A stretch of DNA of 64,000 bases, from NCBI RefSeq assembly GCF_018873765.1, contig NC_057925.1, positions 58,912,970-58,976,969 of the forward strand. Direction: 5' to 3'. A model generated the notes under the pieces. It was not told where the DNA came from. It ran no database searches and was given only the letters and a program-made list of their open reading frames with translations. The stretch is from Telopea speciosissima (Eukaryota > Streptophyta > Magnoliopsida > Proteales > Proteaceae). Positions 1 to 11,261 of this stretch are shown piece by piece; within the stretch, counting starts at the first letter, position 1; each line of letters starts with the position of its first letter. The position numbers and the translations under genes were made by a program.

Positions 1-720
1 TAGGTGACAAACCGAACCAATTCATGTTTATTAAAAATTCTTCAGACTTTGAGCTGCATCTATGTTGATACCCAAATGGAATTCTTCCTTTCAGACTTCT
101 TCAAAATCAAAACAGATGTTGAACAGAAGGATTCAGATAGGAATTGGATTAGAATCGACGGAATTGAAAAGAAGAGTCGCACGTACCATACACTTTCATA
201 TTAGAAAACTGACAACCAAATTACATGACTGTTATTTACGGTCAACATTTTGACTTTGAATAAGAGAAAATTGAGATTTAACTCTGTACGTGCAAGGTTG
301 TTTTTTATTTTGAGGAGAGAGAGAGAGAGAGAGATTTGACTTTGAATGAGAGAAAATTAAAATTATTTAGAGAGAGAGAGAGAGAGGAGTTCAATTCCCC
401 TGTCAATTCGGCAACTACTCCTTCAGTTGATAAACAACGGTGGTGGTTCGTATATTCTATTTTATTTTATAAGTTTGGCTCACACAATCATTTATCTCTT
501 TTTATTAAAACTTTATTAAATTGAGATTCAACTCTTTACATGCAAGAATGTTTCTTATTTTGAGGAGAGAGAGAGAGAGATTTGTGACTTTGAATGAGAG
601 AAAATTAAGATTATTGAGAGAGAGAGAGAGAGGTTCAAACTTATGCTTTGAGGGCAAGTAAACCCCCACGCAGCAGCCGACGGAAGACCCAAATATGAAT
701 GAAGGAAGTTTATCACCAGC
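1..720. repeat. Upstream block of gene-family unit 1
   Basis: No gene is seen here. The block has several GA microsatellites (about 314-334, 370-388, 565-580, 615-632). It also has two copies of a phrase resembling 'aactctgtacgtgcaagg' followed by 'tttgaggagagag' (about 280-330 and 530-575). The same phrases occur upstream of the other family members (about 5325, 18080, 22475), so this is the distal 5' flank of the tandemly duplicated unit that ends in the gene at 888. The doubled phrase suggests a local duplication inside the flank. Confidence 0.6.
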
Positions 721-775
721 CAAAATAAAATATGGATGAAGGAAGCTTATGAGCAGCCAAAATAAAAAATGAATG

Positions 776-817
776 AAGAGCTTACCAGATATTCCAACTG
801 ATCATAGCCTATATATA
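776..817 (+). promoter_or_regulatory. Proximal promoter of family copy 1: conserved box plus TATA
   Basis: A block reading roughly 'gagcttaccagatattcc' followed by 'aactgat' lies just before a TATATATA box at 810-817. The box is about 71 bp upstream of the ATG, so transcription probably starts near 840. Nearly the same block stands in the same place before the copies at 5558, 16015 and 19628, with a diverged version before 22822. The function of the block is inferred from conservation and position. Confidence 0.6.
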
Positions 818-887
818 CGTGTGGATGGTCTACACACCCTTCAATCTTACACAACATATATTATAAGCTTCAAATATTATTACGAGT

Positions 888-1190
888 ATGGCTCGTGCAT
901 TTGCTGTTGCAGTGAATGACAATGGAGAAGGTGCTCCCATGTTTCACATTTCAGGAGGCCTGTTTTTGTTTTGCTTGATTGTGATGTCTCTCTCTATGAT
1001 TTCTATGATAGTATTTGCCTGTGGTCATCATTCTTCGAATAAACCACGTAAACACCGTCGTTCAGGTGGTGATTTTGGAGGTGGTGGCTGTGTTGATGGA
1101 GGCGGTGGTGGTGATGGAGGTGGTAGTGGTGGCGGTGGCTGTGGTGGTGGTGGTGGCGGTGGTGGCGGTGGCTGTGGTGGTGGTAATTAA
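888..1190 (+). CDS. Small membrane protein with Gly/Cys-rich tail, family copy 1 (intact)
   Basis: This 100-residue single-exon ORF is of unknown function. Residues 1-24 form a conserved N-terminus (MARAFAVAVNDNG, then APMFHISGG). Residues about 25-45 are one hydrophobic membrane segment (LFLFCLIVMSLSMISMIVFA). A basic patch (KPRKHRR, about 52-58) follows, then a tail of almost only Gly with regularly spaced Cys. By the positive-inside rule the tail should be cytosolic; this is inference. The first ATG lies about 71 bp after a TATA box and starts the region conserved in all copies. Four more copies lie downstream in the same orientation. The Gly tail alone would be weak evidence for a gene. 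The N-terminus and promoter, conserved while the tails vary, make a real gene likely. Confidence 0.7.
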   Translation: MARAFAVAVNDNGEGAPMFHISGGLFLFCLIVMSLSMISMIVFACGHHSSNKPRKHRRSGGDFGGGGCVDGGGGGDGGGSGGGGCGGGGGGGGGGCGGGN

Positions 1191-2770
1191 TGTTGACATT
1201 TCCACCTCTCTCATAATCTGATTACTTACAGAGATTTTATTATTGACATTTTATTCTAAGTTTACTTCACGATGTTAAATAATTTGTAATCTCAGGTTTA
1301 TCCCTTTTAATATGATACACAATTTCTTTTTCTAATAAGAATATTATTGCCATTTCATATGTTCATTTACTTAAGTCCTCTCAGGTTCCTTGCCCGGTCA
1401 AGTTCGTAGGTTCCTCTCATAGGAGATCGAAAATGATCACCTCACTCCCTACCCGAACACACTGCTCGGGTGGGGTGAGGTCGTCATTTCTGCCTTCCTT
1501 ATGAGAGAAACCTAAGAACCTGATCAAGCAGAAAACCTAAGAGGAAAAAAATTCAAAAAAAAAAAACATGACAACATAATGATACTTCACTTTTAAATTA
1601 ATTTTGAAAACATTTTTTATATCGCTATCTTAAAAACCCTTAGTAATAATACAAAGGGGTAATTAAAAGGTGTGATTCAATTTAGAATCAAATAACAAAA
1701 TAAAAGGATTTCTTTTACAATATTTCTAATCATATAAAGAGGAAATCATACTCCTGAAAACATGGTTCTAACTATCGGTATCATATCGTTCGTATCAATT
1801 TTGCTAGTCGCCTATATCGATATTGTGTCGATACCGTATCGATAGCACAATACGGTCAAGGGGTAATATCCTAGTTACATATCACTGCTGCCTTAGCAAG
1901 TGAACGAGCATACCCTATATACATATCACTTATGCACAGGAATAGGACATTAGAAGCAATATCAACTATAAACAAACAGTCTGTAAGTAAATCCAGATTA
2001 GGCGTGTCAGTAAAAGAAGTTTGGTTTTACCAACCGTGGATTTGGTGTGGTTTTGATCGGGGGTTTTCCTTTCGAGTTTTTCATATAACAGTCAGACGTA
2101 CGAAAGCTATACTGATTAGGGGATTTTAAACAAAAATTGAAATCCGTATGAAATCGTACATAATCTATACGGTTTGCTTTTTCTTTTCTGATCTTCCAAA
2201 CACGCTCTAACAGGGATTCCTCCTTATCCATAACGGTCCCACAAATGGAGATAATAGTATGATGTTTTTGCTTTTCTACGCTTTTGAATTCTTGATTGGG
2301 CTACCCCAGTTTTAGCCTCAGACATTTTATCTCTTTCGAGTAGTTTTGTTAATTCTGTGTTTTTGTAGAATTTTTATCACATGCGGTTTTCCTGTCCGGT
2401 ATGATTTCCTAGTGCCTCTAATAAAAAGGGGTTGGATCTCACCCGGCTAGTGTGTTCGGTCAAGGGATGGAATGATCATTTCAACCCCCATATAAGAGGA
2501 ATTACACAATCGTACCGATTAACGAACCTCTAAGGATAAAGGTCCATTTTTGTATATTCCGCAAACTCTTATTAAGGAAGCTCACACTTTAGCAAAAAGG
2601 GCTTCCTTGTTACACTTTCTTTTGTTTGGTGGATTAGACTACCGGCATTTGTTGTAAATCCTGCCCTTTTGTCTGGCAAAAGAGATTTTATTATTGCCAC
2701 CATTCACTGTTTTAAATAATTTGTAATTTTACTTTTTTGTTCTTATTATGTGATACTTAATTTTTTTTTG
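1191..2770. other. 3' flank of copy 1 with a duplicated 3' flank and MITEs
   Basis: No gene is seen. The 3' flank of copy 1 ('agagattttattattg', then 'taaataatttgtaat') is at about 1230-1345. The same flank occurs again at about 2685-2770 without a gene before it, which suggests a lost family copy or a duplicated tail. Between them are a hairpin MITE (1378-1545), a fragment of the GGTATCG repeat (about 1765-1860) and a second MITE-like block (about 2375-2540). Confidence 0.5.
1378..1545. repeat. Hairpin MITE
   Basis: The two ends are inverted copies of each other: 'cctctcaggttccttgcccg' at the left against a right end that reads as its complement ('gaacctgatcaagcagaaaa', then 'cctaagagg'). 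The middle is GC-richer than its surroundings. The element has no coding capacity. Related hairpins lie at about 2375-2540, 18570-18735 and 30695-30875. Confidence 0.55.
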
Positions 2771-3043
2771 GAAAATTTACACATACCACCCTGAGGTTTG
2801 AGGAAAGGATATTTTCAAACCCTAGTTTTGAAAATTTCTGCGTACCCCCCTAAGATTTGCAAACGATAACAAATAAGCCCATTCCGTCAGTTTATGACTA
2901 ACATTGTTAAAAATTTAAAGTGAACTGACGAAAAAGCCCTTGCAAGAAACAAAAAACAAAAAAAAAAACCTGCAACTCATTTTCCCCAACTAGGGAAGAC
3001 GAGTTGCAGGTAGGGAACATCATAAATTCCAGATTTGTTGTCG

Positions 3044-3194
3044 CCTAGGACTGCTGGATTGATCCAAATCGATTACCCCATCGCCTTGGTCTGATTTTGA
3101 TTGACATATCCATAGATATTGTAAAGTGTCCAAGTTCGATTGCAAAGTTCTCATCCGAAGTAACCTCTGCACATTCCTTTGCTTTTGCATATAC
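3044..3194 (-). pseudogene. Captured exon-like fragment, unidentified
   Basis: On the minus strand a splice-acceptor-like 'ccaatacag' is followed by an open frame beginning VYAKAKECAEVTSDENFAIE and running about 49 codons to a TAG. The composition looks like real protein, unlike the surrounding repeats. I do not recognise the parent gene. It lies inside Mutator-like element A, so it is probably a captured exon. Confidence 0.35.
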
Positions 3195-3456
3195 CTGTAT
3201 TGGGATTCAATTAAAATAAAAACACGCAGAGAGAATCAAAAGTTGAAAAATGCCAAAGGGAAGTGAATCAGGATTTTTTCTAGTAACAGATAATTGTTAA
3301 TTAGGTTATGAGCTTTGCCAAAGGTAGGAGTCATCCACTGTATGATTTGGGCAAGGATCATGTGAGAGATGCTACTAATGAATAGGGATGAGAGTTAATA
3401 GAAGAAACAGAAGTGGCGCCGTTTGTGTGCAACCCTAGAGTCAGGGTTTCTAGGGT

Positions 3457-3897
3457 TTGGAGGAAGGTATTGGTCGTGATTTGATTGTTGAACGGAATGT
3501 GAACAGAAGCCTCTTCTCTGATTGTTTACCTGTGTCTGTCCGAGGTGATAACTCAGATTTTGTGACCACCGATACCATGAAAAACACTGTAATTCATCCT
3601 CTCTCTTGTTCTTCTTCTTCTCTGTTATTATTGTTTCTGGTTGCTTTGATCCTGAACCATTATAGATAAAAAAAAAACGAGAGAACTGGGTAGACTCTTC
3701 TCTTGAAAGTTCAGGAGAAGAGAATGCTGCCTGAGTTCAAGGGTAAGCATACCCGGTTCGTGTACAACGAGGATGACGAGATTGAAGGAGCAGAGGAGGT
3801 CTGTGTTTCCGGTATTTCACCTGGAGTCCTGCGTTTGAAGGGTTTGCCCACTCCGAAAGGTAAACACCTTCGCTTCCACCAAGAAGAAGAGGATTGA
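3457..3897 (+). pseudogene. Captured gene fragment with two GKH.RF repeats, unidentified
   Basis: Two plus-strand open frames lie inside Mutator-like element A. The first, 3457-3669, starts MEEGIGRDLIVERN and ends in a hydrophobic stretch. The second, 3703-3897, contains KGKHTRFVYNEDDEIEG and later KGLPTPKGKHLRFHQEEED, so a GKH-x-RF motif occurs twice with acidic stretches. This looks like the C-terminal exon of an acidic, possibly nuclear, plant protein, but I cannot name the family. A pyrimidine-rich stretch precedes the second frame (3690-3712), so the two frames could be exons of one captured gene. There is no evidence of expression. Confidence 0.4.
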
Positions 3898-4235
3898 TTG
3901 ATTGATTGATGATGGAGGCAGAATTTCTTATTCTGTTGTTGCAACCTCTTTAATATAAAAATTCAAAAAAGAAAATAGCAAGGATCGTGGAAGGATTTTG
4001 AAAGATTTTCAGGATACCTGCAACTCATCTCCCCAATCGATTTGGGGAAGATGAGTTGCAGGTTTTTTTTTTCTTTGCATGGGTAATTTTATCATTTCAT
4101 CCTATGTTTCTAACACTGTTAGTCATGAATTAACGGAATGGACTTATTTGTTACCGTTTACAACGCAGAATTTTTCAAAACTGAGAGGTGAAAATATCCT
4201 TTCGTCAAACCTCAGGGGTGGTATGTGTAAATTTC

Positions 4236-5330
4236 TTTCTTTTTTTTTAAGTAATTTTCTTATTGATGCCCACAAGGTGTCAAAATAATTTAAATATCTT
4301 TTTTATTTGTGACTTCTGTGCATGTATCTATTGATTTCTTTCTTTAAATAGATGAAAAATGGGGAAGAACATTTTTATGCAAGAAATCAATATATGAGAG
4401 AACAATAAACGAAAAAAATAAAAAAAACTAGTTGGAGCATGTAAATATAGAAAATCCTAGTTGGATTCGGGAAATGGTCAAGACTGATTCCAAATTTTTT
4501 CCGTTCTGAATCGAAATATTCATGCCTAAGTTCCTCCGATTTCTACCGTTTCAAGCCGATTCCTGGGTTGTTTTTTGGATTGATTGAAGTCGATTTTGAT
4601 CATTCTGAATTCAGAATTGACAGGGACTGATTCCGTCAACAATTGCTGACTTTAAAACCTGCATAAAGCCAAAAACCACCTTGGATTAGTTGGATACCCC
4701 CTCTCTCGTCCCATTTTTATGTATCTTTATATTTAACTTTACTTTGGCAAACAAATAGCAAGAATTTTCATTTTTCATTTCTTTTCAAGAGTGTTTTAGC
4801 TTTTCATTTCTATCCATTCCAAAAAAAAAGTTTGAATTTCAGAAGAGATAATAGACATATAAATTAATAATAATTGGCAACTCCCTTTTTTTGGGTGAAC
4901 TCTGCAACCCCTATAATGGTGTATTTTTCAGTGATTGTTTTTCCTTCTCCGTCCCAAAACTCAAAAAAAAAAATTCTATACTTGCGTTTCTTCTTCGTCT
5001 TCTTTGCAGAGGAGCTGATCGAGGTGGGGCAAACTCCGGTAAAATACGGAGGAATAACAGGTTGAGCAAACAAAAAAAAATTGATAGGGAAGGAATAAGA
5101 GAGGGTGCATGGTTGCACGGAAGGGCGGGCCGGGGCGGTAGTTGCAGGGAAGGGTGGGGGAGGTTGGGGATGAAACCTGCAGTAACAGTGAGGAGGTTGA
5201 GTGACATTACTTATTCAACAGTTAAGATTGAAACTAAAATTTTCAACGGTGTAGATTTCAGTGTGTGTTTAAGGTGTGCGTGTAACGTTTATGGGGTAGC
5301 TTGCGCTGCTACCACTCACTAACTCTGTAC
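4236..5330. other. 3' flank of unit 1 and an unassigned GC-richer block
   Basis: From about 4245 to 4820 the sequence parallels 20040-21000 downstream of family copy 4 (shared phrases such as 'tattgatgcccac', 'aactagttggagcatgtaaa' and 'tccgtcaacaattgctga'). It is therefore the 3' end of the duplicated unit. About 4865-5320 is different in composition and contains overlapping open frames on both strands (up to 143 codons), none of which resembles a known protein. Confidence 0.5.
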
Positions 5331-5445
5331 TACTAACTCTGTACTTGCAAGGATGTTTCTAATAGAGAGAGAGAGAGAGAGAGAGAGGTCCCAACTAAGT
5401 CATCCTTTGAGGGCACGGAAAGGAAGATCGAAATATGAATGATGG

Positions 5446-5482
5446 AAGCTTACCAGATATTTCAACTGATACACTATATATA
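5446..5482 (+). promoter_or_regulatory. Proximal promoter of family copy 2
   Basis: The block 'ggaagcttaccagatatttc' is followed by 'aactgat' and a TATATATA box at 5475-5482, as before copy 1. The promoter is preserved although the gene it drives is truncated. Confidence 0.55.
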
Positions 5483-5557
5483 CGTGTGGATGGTCAGTCT
5501 TCAGACCCATCAATCTTACACAAGTAAGCTTGGTGACACACAAATATAATTACAAGT

Positions 5558-5641
5558 ATGGCTCGAGGGACATTTACTGTTGCAGTGAGTGACAATGGAG
5601 GTGCTCATCCCATCTTTCACACAGCTTATGTGCTGTGTTAG
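5558..5641 (+). pseudogene. Family copy 2, truncated
   Basis: The ORF starts MARGTFTVAVSDNGGAHPIF, clearly the family N-terminus, but leaves the family sequence after about 21 residues and stops at codon 28, before the membrane segment. The sequence from about 5625 onward resembles the far-upstream flank of another unit (compare 'ctgtgtttggttgaatagaa' at about 22262). A deletion therefore appears to have joined the start of copy 2 to the upstream flank of the next unit. It has a promoter but can encode only a 27-residue peptide. Confidence 0.7.
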
Positions 5642-5775
5642 ATTGAATAGAAATGGATAAACAAGAAAAATAAAAGAAAAGGAATTGAATCAGAATTCAG
5701 AATCGACTGCAAATTCTGGTGCCGATTCGAACGTCTAGATTTCTTGAATCATGTAGGAAATTGACTACTTAGAAG

Positions 5776-5827
<52 letters not shown>
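5776..5827. repeat. (CT)n microsatellite
   Basis: There are about 26 uninterrupted CT units. The tract lies in the upstream flank of unit 3 where the hairpin element with the Copia insertion begins. The sister unit has only a short CT-rich stretch at about 17973. Confidence 0.9.
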
Positions 5828-5830
<3 letters not shown>

Positions 5831-5909
5831 CCTTTATCTGTTGTTGTAACTGGAGCTTTGCAATGCGCATCGTGCAGTGTAGCAGCGGCCATATGTGCAC
5901 AGTGGAGCC

Positions 5910-6430
5910 TATTAGTCTAAATCGATTCGAATAGGGACAAAATCCCAAAAGCCAGGATCTCCATAGGGCGTTCAAGGACACAATCAAATAAATAATAGAA
6001 AATAGGGATAGAACCACCAACCTTGTTTCGCATCCATAGTGATGATGATTGCAACGAAAAATAAAGAACAAAGATCTGGGTGCTTCCCCTCTATTCCCAA
6101 AGTAACTGGCCTGATGAGAATACCGAATGCGCAGGGACGACGAACACTGAATATCTCCCTCTTTTTCAAGAATGCACTCCTCAATAGCAATTGAGAATAA
6201 TAAGTTGTGATGGGTAGAGGGGGGACCTAGCTCTCCTTATATAGTAATCCCTATAGGGTCTAACTCATCACAGTCCCAATAGGAATCTATCTGGCCCACA
6301 CTAAGCCAGTCCACATTAGACTTCTAATATAACTTAATGACCCCACTTTATTAGACCAAAACCCTAATTAGCCTGGTTTAGGGATTTAATTATGTCCATA
6401 TAGAATTTTAGTAGAACTAAAATTCTAACA
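5910..6430 (-). repeat. 3' LTR of the Copia element
   Basis: The 521-bp repeat runs from 'tattagtctaaatcg' to 'aaaattctaaca'. The expected terminal TG is mutated to TA at the low-coordinate end. The partner LTR has intact TGTTAG...CTAACA ends. Confidence 0.92.
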
Positions 6431-6444
6431 TTCTCCCACTTGGA
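6431..6444 (-). other. Polypurine tract of the Copia element
   Basis: Read on the minus strand the bases just before the 3' LTR are CCAAGTGGGAGAA, the purine run expected to prime plus-strand DNA synthesis. Confidence 0.75.
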
Positions 6445-7114
6445 CTTACATTAAATTCTTTATTTTTTAAAAGGATTTAAAAACAGTTTTGACCAAAACA
6501 AATCACAGGCTAACAACTCTTTAAGAAAACTTTATGTGCACAATTTTTAAAATAAATTGGTCTAGAGGTCATATTAGAAAGTCAATCCTATCTCATAGAG
6601 TTTTAGACACCGAATCATGGCGGTAACTGCATCTATGATCAAGCGACACAGAGCTTTCCATGGTCACGAGAGCCTTCAACTCTACTAACATGGATGCAAT
6701 GTGGTAGTGTGGCAATGAAATAATACTCACGTAGTGATTCCTTATGTATTATCCGTTTATCAGTCCAAAATTTCTCTTCTTTAAGTGGCACAGGCTCACT
6801 AGAGAAATAAACTTTGTGATTCTAACGAATCTGTATGTCTCATCAGAAATAACTTGAGTTATACTTTATGTGTTACAAGACATACCTTTAGGCTAACAAC
6901 TTAATGCCCCAGCTTTGCTTAAGGTTAACACATTCCTTAAGACTTTAAAATCAGAAATATATACATCATATCAATAAATAAAACACTCATGTGTTTAAAA
7001 GAAACTGCATGCAATGACACCTGATATATATATAAATCAAAGTTTACCGTAAGGTAAAAATACAGATGAAAAGAAACTTTAAATTACAATGAAGTAAAAT
7101 AAAACAAACTCCCA

Positions 7115-9060
7115 CTAACTAACCACATCCCATGATGCAACTAAGCCCATGCTCATGACATGTCTCTCAAAAACACAAAGGCGAAGACCTTTGGTTAGGG
7201 GATCTGCAACCATATCATCTGTACTAATATGTTCCACTGTAATGTCACCTTCCTGTACTCTCTCCTTTATGGTCAAATACTTGACATTTATATGTTTAGA
7301 CCCTCTAAGTCCTTTATTGTTGTTTATAACTAACATAGCAGAGCTGTTATCACAGTATATCTGGATGGGTCTATCCACAAAATCTACAATAGTCAACTCT
7401 TTTATGAGATTTCTGAGCCAAATAGCCTGAGTAGCAGCCCCATAGCATGCTACAAACTCTGCCTGCATAGTCGAAGTGGTCACCAATGTCTTCTTTTTAC
7501 TCTTCCATGATACTGCCCCTCCTGCCATCAAGAAAACATAACCTGATGTGGATTTCCTGTCATGCTCACAGCCAGCAAAGTCAGAGTCTGTATACCCCAC
7601 TAGCTTGAGTTCAGGAACGTGTCTGTAAGTCAGCATATAATCTCTTGTCCCCTTCAAGTACCTCAATACTTTCTTGGCAGCAACCCAGTGGCTAAGACCA
7701 GGATCTGATTGATACCTGCCAAGAAGTCCCGTGACAAAAGCAATATTCGGTCTGGTACAGACCTGAGCATACATGATACTACCAAGTGCGCTAGCATAAG
7801 GTACCTTCTTCATTTCATCCCTCTCAGCTTCATTTTTCGGGCACTGTATCGAACTCAGTTTGTCACCCTTGAGAATAGGACCATTCCCAGGTTTACAATC
7901 CAGCATACTGAACCTCTCCAGAACACGATCAACATAAGCCCTCTGAGAAAGACTTAATAAACGGCGAGAACGATCCCTATGGATCTCAATCCCAAGAACA
8001 AAAGAGGCCTCACCAAGGTCCTTCATGTTAAATTCCCTAGATAAAAGTTGCTTTGTATTATGCAACATCCCTAGGTCACTGCTTGCAAGCAGGATGTCAT
8101 CCACATACAGAATGAGAAAATAGAATTTGCTCCAACTGACCTTGTGATATATACACTGATCCACTTTGTTTTCCATAAAACCAAACAAAGTCACAACACT
8201 GTCAAATTTCATATACCAATGCCTAGAAGCTTGTTTGAGACCGTAGATAAACTTCTTGAGTCTACACACAAGATGACCTGAATCATCCACTGCAAAACCC
8301 TCAGGCTGAACCATATAGACTTCTCATCAAGATTACCATTAAGAAAATTTGTTTTAACATCCATCTGATGCAGCTCCATATCAAAATGAGCTACCAATGC
8401 CATGATCACCCTAAAAGAATCCTTCGAGGAAACTGGAGAAAAGGTTCCATTGTAGTCTACTCCCTCTCTCTGAGTGAATCCCTTGGCTACCAGTCTGGCT
8501 TTAAACCTCTCAATTTTTCCTTTGGAATCTCTTTTGGTTTTATACACCTATTTGCAACCAATGGACTTACAACCTTTAGGTAAATCAACCAGCTCCCAAA
8601 CATCATTATGTTTCATCGATTGCATTTCATCTCTCATCGCATCTATCCACAAATCTGACTGAAGACTAGAAACAACACCTGAATAAGTAACTAGATCGAC
8701 CACACAACCAATGTCATAGTCATGTTCTCCCAGATAGACCTCATAGATAGGTGACATAGCCGACCTTCTCTCCCTGATGGATCTCCGTAATGGTGCCACT
8801 ACTGCCTCAACCTGAATCTGAGGAATCTCAGCTGGAACTGCATCAATGATAGGATCCTCAACCGCATCCTGAATAAGAGGAATCTCATCAGGTGCTACAT
8901 GAATGTCGGGGACGGTATCAATATCAGGCTCCCGAACTCCAAAGAGTGTAACCAATGGCACAAGATGCCCCACATCGTCGAATAGGTAGAAGAATAGGTA
9001 CCGATGTACTAACCATGTGACTATCTTGAACGATCCGAGAACAGTCATTCTTTTCGCCAC
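7115..9060 (-). pseudogene. Copia reverse transcriptase and RNase H region, broken
   Basis: This is the 3' half of the Copia polyprotein, in three pieces. Frame 9060-8548 carries the linker between integrase and reverse transcriptase and ends at an in-frame TAG where a Trp codon is expected before the V-YKTK stretch. Frame 8547-8209 carries the start of reverse transcriptase (ARLVAKGFTQREGVDY, QMDVKT.FLNG). A frameshift near 8318 leads into frame 8314-7115. That last frame holds the catalytic YVDDILL motif, then RNase H (VGYTDSDFAG, KSTSGYVF, DNSSAM, KHINVKYL) and the usual C-terminal ADPLTKGL. The catalytic motifs survive but the frame does not. Confidence 0.9.
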
Positions 9061-9110
9061 ATCAAATTCCGTAAACTTCTTGCCTGTGACTCCACAATCC
9101 TAGTGCCTCC

Positions 9111-11261
9111 CTAGGGATTATAAAATTTATATCCCTTCGAATGATCTCGGGTAGCGACAAAGTAGCAACGAGTAGTCTTGGGATCCAACTTGTTTAAAGT
9201 CGGATTATACAACTTCACTTCTGCAGGGCACCCCCAAACTCTAAGATGGTTTAAACTGGGTTTACGGCCGGTCCACAACTCAAAAGGTGTAAGAGGAGCG
9301 GCTTTGGTAGGTACACGATTAAGGATATAAAGAGCAGTTTTCAAGGCTTCACCCCATAAGAACTTAGGTAAATTTGTCTTTCTAACTATACTCCTCACCA
9401 TGTCCATAAGGGTACGGTTACGCCTTTCGGCGACCCCATTTTGTTCAGGACTTCCTGGCATAGTAAACTGACTAACTATTCCAGAGTCCTCAAGGTATTT
9501 GGCAAACGAGCCCTTAAGCTGTCCAGCATCGCCATGTCTGCCATAATACTCACCCCCATGATCAGATCTAACAATTTTAATAACTTTCCCTAACTGTTTC
9601 TCAACTTCAGTCCTAAAAATCTTGAACTTGTCAAGAGATTCAGACTTTTCTTTAATTAAGTACAGGTATCTATATCGGGAATAGTCGTCTGTAAAAGTGA
9701 TGAAGTAAAATTTTTTACACAATGTGGCTGAATAGGGACCACTGATGTCAGTGTAAATGACCTCTAACAGGTCAGAACTACGGACTGCAGTTTTCTTCTT
9801 TATTTTGGTCATCTTTCCCTTACAACAGTCTACACAAGTTTCTAGATCAGTTTCTAGAGTAGGCAGGATGTCAGACTTTATCAGCCTTTCCACTCTTGCC
9901 TTAGAAATATGACCTAGCCTCTTATGCCATAATGTGAAAGACCGTTCTTTAGGTAAGAGTCTTTTAGAAACAACGCTTTCAACATTACAGGAGACGTAGA
10001 TATCAGTGGGAGACAAACACAATCTGTACAATCCGTTGGACATAAAGTAGGAACCAACTTTAGTTGAATTAAAAAATAAATTAACCATAGTATTCTTTAT
10101 TTCTAAATAGAAACCACTAATGTCCAAAACTGAAACCGAAATTAAATTCCGCCTAAAGGACGGTACATAAAAAGTGTTCTTTAAAGTCAATTTAAAACCA
10201 GAATCTAATAATAAAATGACATCTCCCATAAACTCTACGTAAGAATGTCCATCATTTCCCACGACCAGCCTTGATTCATCCTCGTTTGGCCTCCTCCGGT
10301 TTATGAACCCCTGTATGGTAAAAGTAACATGGTTAGTTGCACCACTATCTAGCCACCAAGAACTGGATGGGGCTTCTGATAGATTGGATTCACAAACAAA
10401 AGCCAAAGAATCATTACCTGATGGTTGCTTGGGCTTGAGTAACCAAGCCTTGTATTTGTCGCAGTCCTTCTTCATGTGACCCTTCTTCTTGGAAAAGAAA
10501 CAGCGATTACTCTCTTTCTTCAAAGAGTCTTTCTTGGGTCCCAAATTGTTAGTCTGATCGAACTGTTTATTGGCAAACTTATGAGTATGGTTTTTAGACT
10601 TTTTACTCTTACGGGCTTTGGAAGTAAACAGGGCAGTAGGCTTTTTCTCTTTCTTTAGTTTCTCTTCCTCAGACACAACCCTAGAAATTAGGTCATTAAT
10701 GCTCCAGACTCCATCTTGGGAAATGTAGTTGGTTTTTATGATGCCAAATTCAGAAGGTAGGGTATTTAAGGCTTGATGGACAATTAGAGCATCTGGAAGA
10801 AGAATGTCTAAGGCCTTGAGTTTAGTTTGGTAATCAACCATCCTAATAATGTAATCCCTAACACCCCCAGAACCATCATATTCCATATTAAATAACCCTT
10901 GCAGAAGTATCCCAATCTCAGCATTCGATGAAACTTTGTATCTCTTGAAAATTGCATCTAGCAATTCCCTGGCAGTACATTTCTCAGGCAGACCACTTTT
11001 TAGGTGTTCCGGTATCGACCTCTTTATGGACAGTATACTGAGTCGATTACTCTTTTGCCATGCAGCATGCACAGACTTTTCATCCTTAGTACTATCAGCA
11101 ATTAGTTCCATTGGTGTATCCATAACAAGGGACGTGTGTACATCTGCCATTTCCATAGCAAACATAATGTCCTCTTTCCACTTCTTAAAGTTTGACCCAG
11201 TGAGGAGCTCAATAGGAACCATGTTATTATTGACAAAGAAGGTGGCTGAAAATTTAAACAA
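9111..11261 (-). pseudogene. Copia gag, protease and integrase region
   Basis: A 716-codon open frame. Its true start may be an internal Met before [17 protein letters not shown]. In order it shows a gag domain, a zinc-knuckle remnant ([14 protein letters not shown], where the second Cys has become Ser), an aspartic protease motif ([10 protein letters not shown]), a GAG-pre-integrase segment ([17 protein letters not shown]) and a DDE integrase core ([29 protein letters not shown]). The frame stops at 9111 just after the integrase, where a Copia polyprotein should continue. The lost zinc-knuckle Cys and the stop mark it as inactive. Confidence 0.9.

Larger units (their letters stand above)
2770..4235. 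mobile_element. Mutator-like element A carrying gene fragments (Pack-MULE-like)
   Basis: Long terminal inverted repeats bound the element. The left arm (about 2771-3010) and right arm (about 4017-4235) both end in 'aatttacacataccacc'. Each arm ends on its inner side in a short palindrome that starts and ends with 'cctgcaactcat' or its complement. The arms belong to the same family as those of the element at 47601-49626. The sister unit at about 20030 shows an uninterrupted 'caatttttttttttaag' where this element sits between T-runs, so an empty site exists. The T-rich flanks fit a 9-bp target duplication but do not prove one. The interior holds exon-like pieces on both strands and no transposase. 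Confidence 0.7.

Noticed and set aside
4891..5322. Plus-strand ORF of 143 codons
   Set aside because: Gly/Arg-rich middle without any domain, overlapped by equally long frames on the other strand. The block's origin is unknown and a gene call is not supported.
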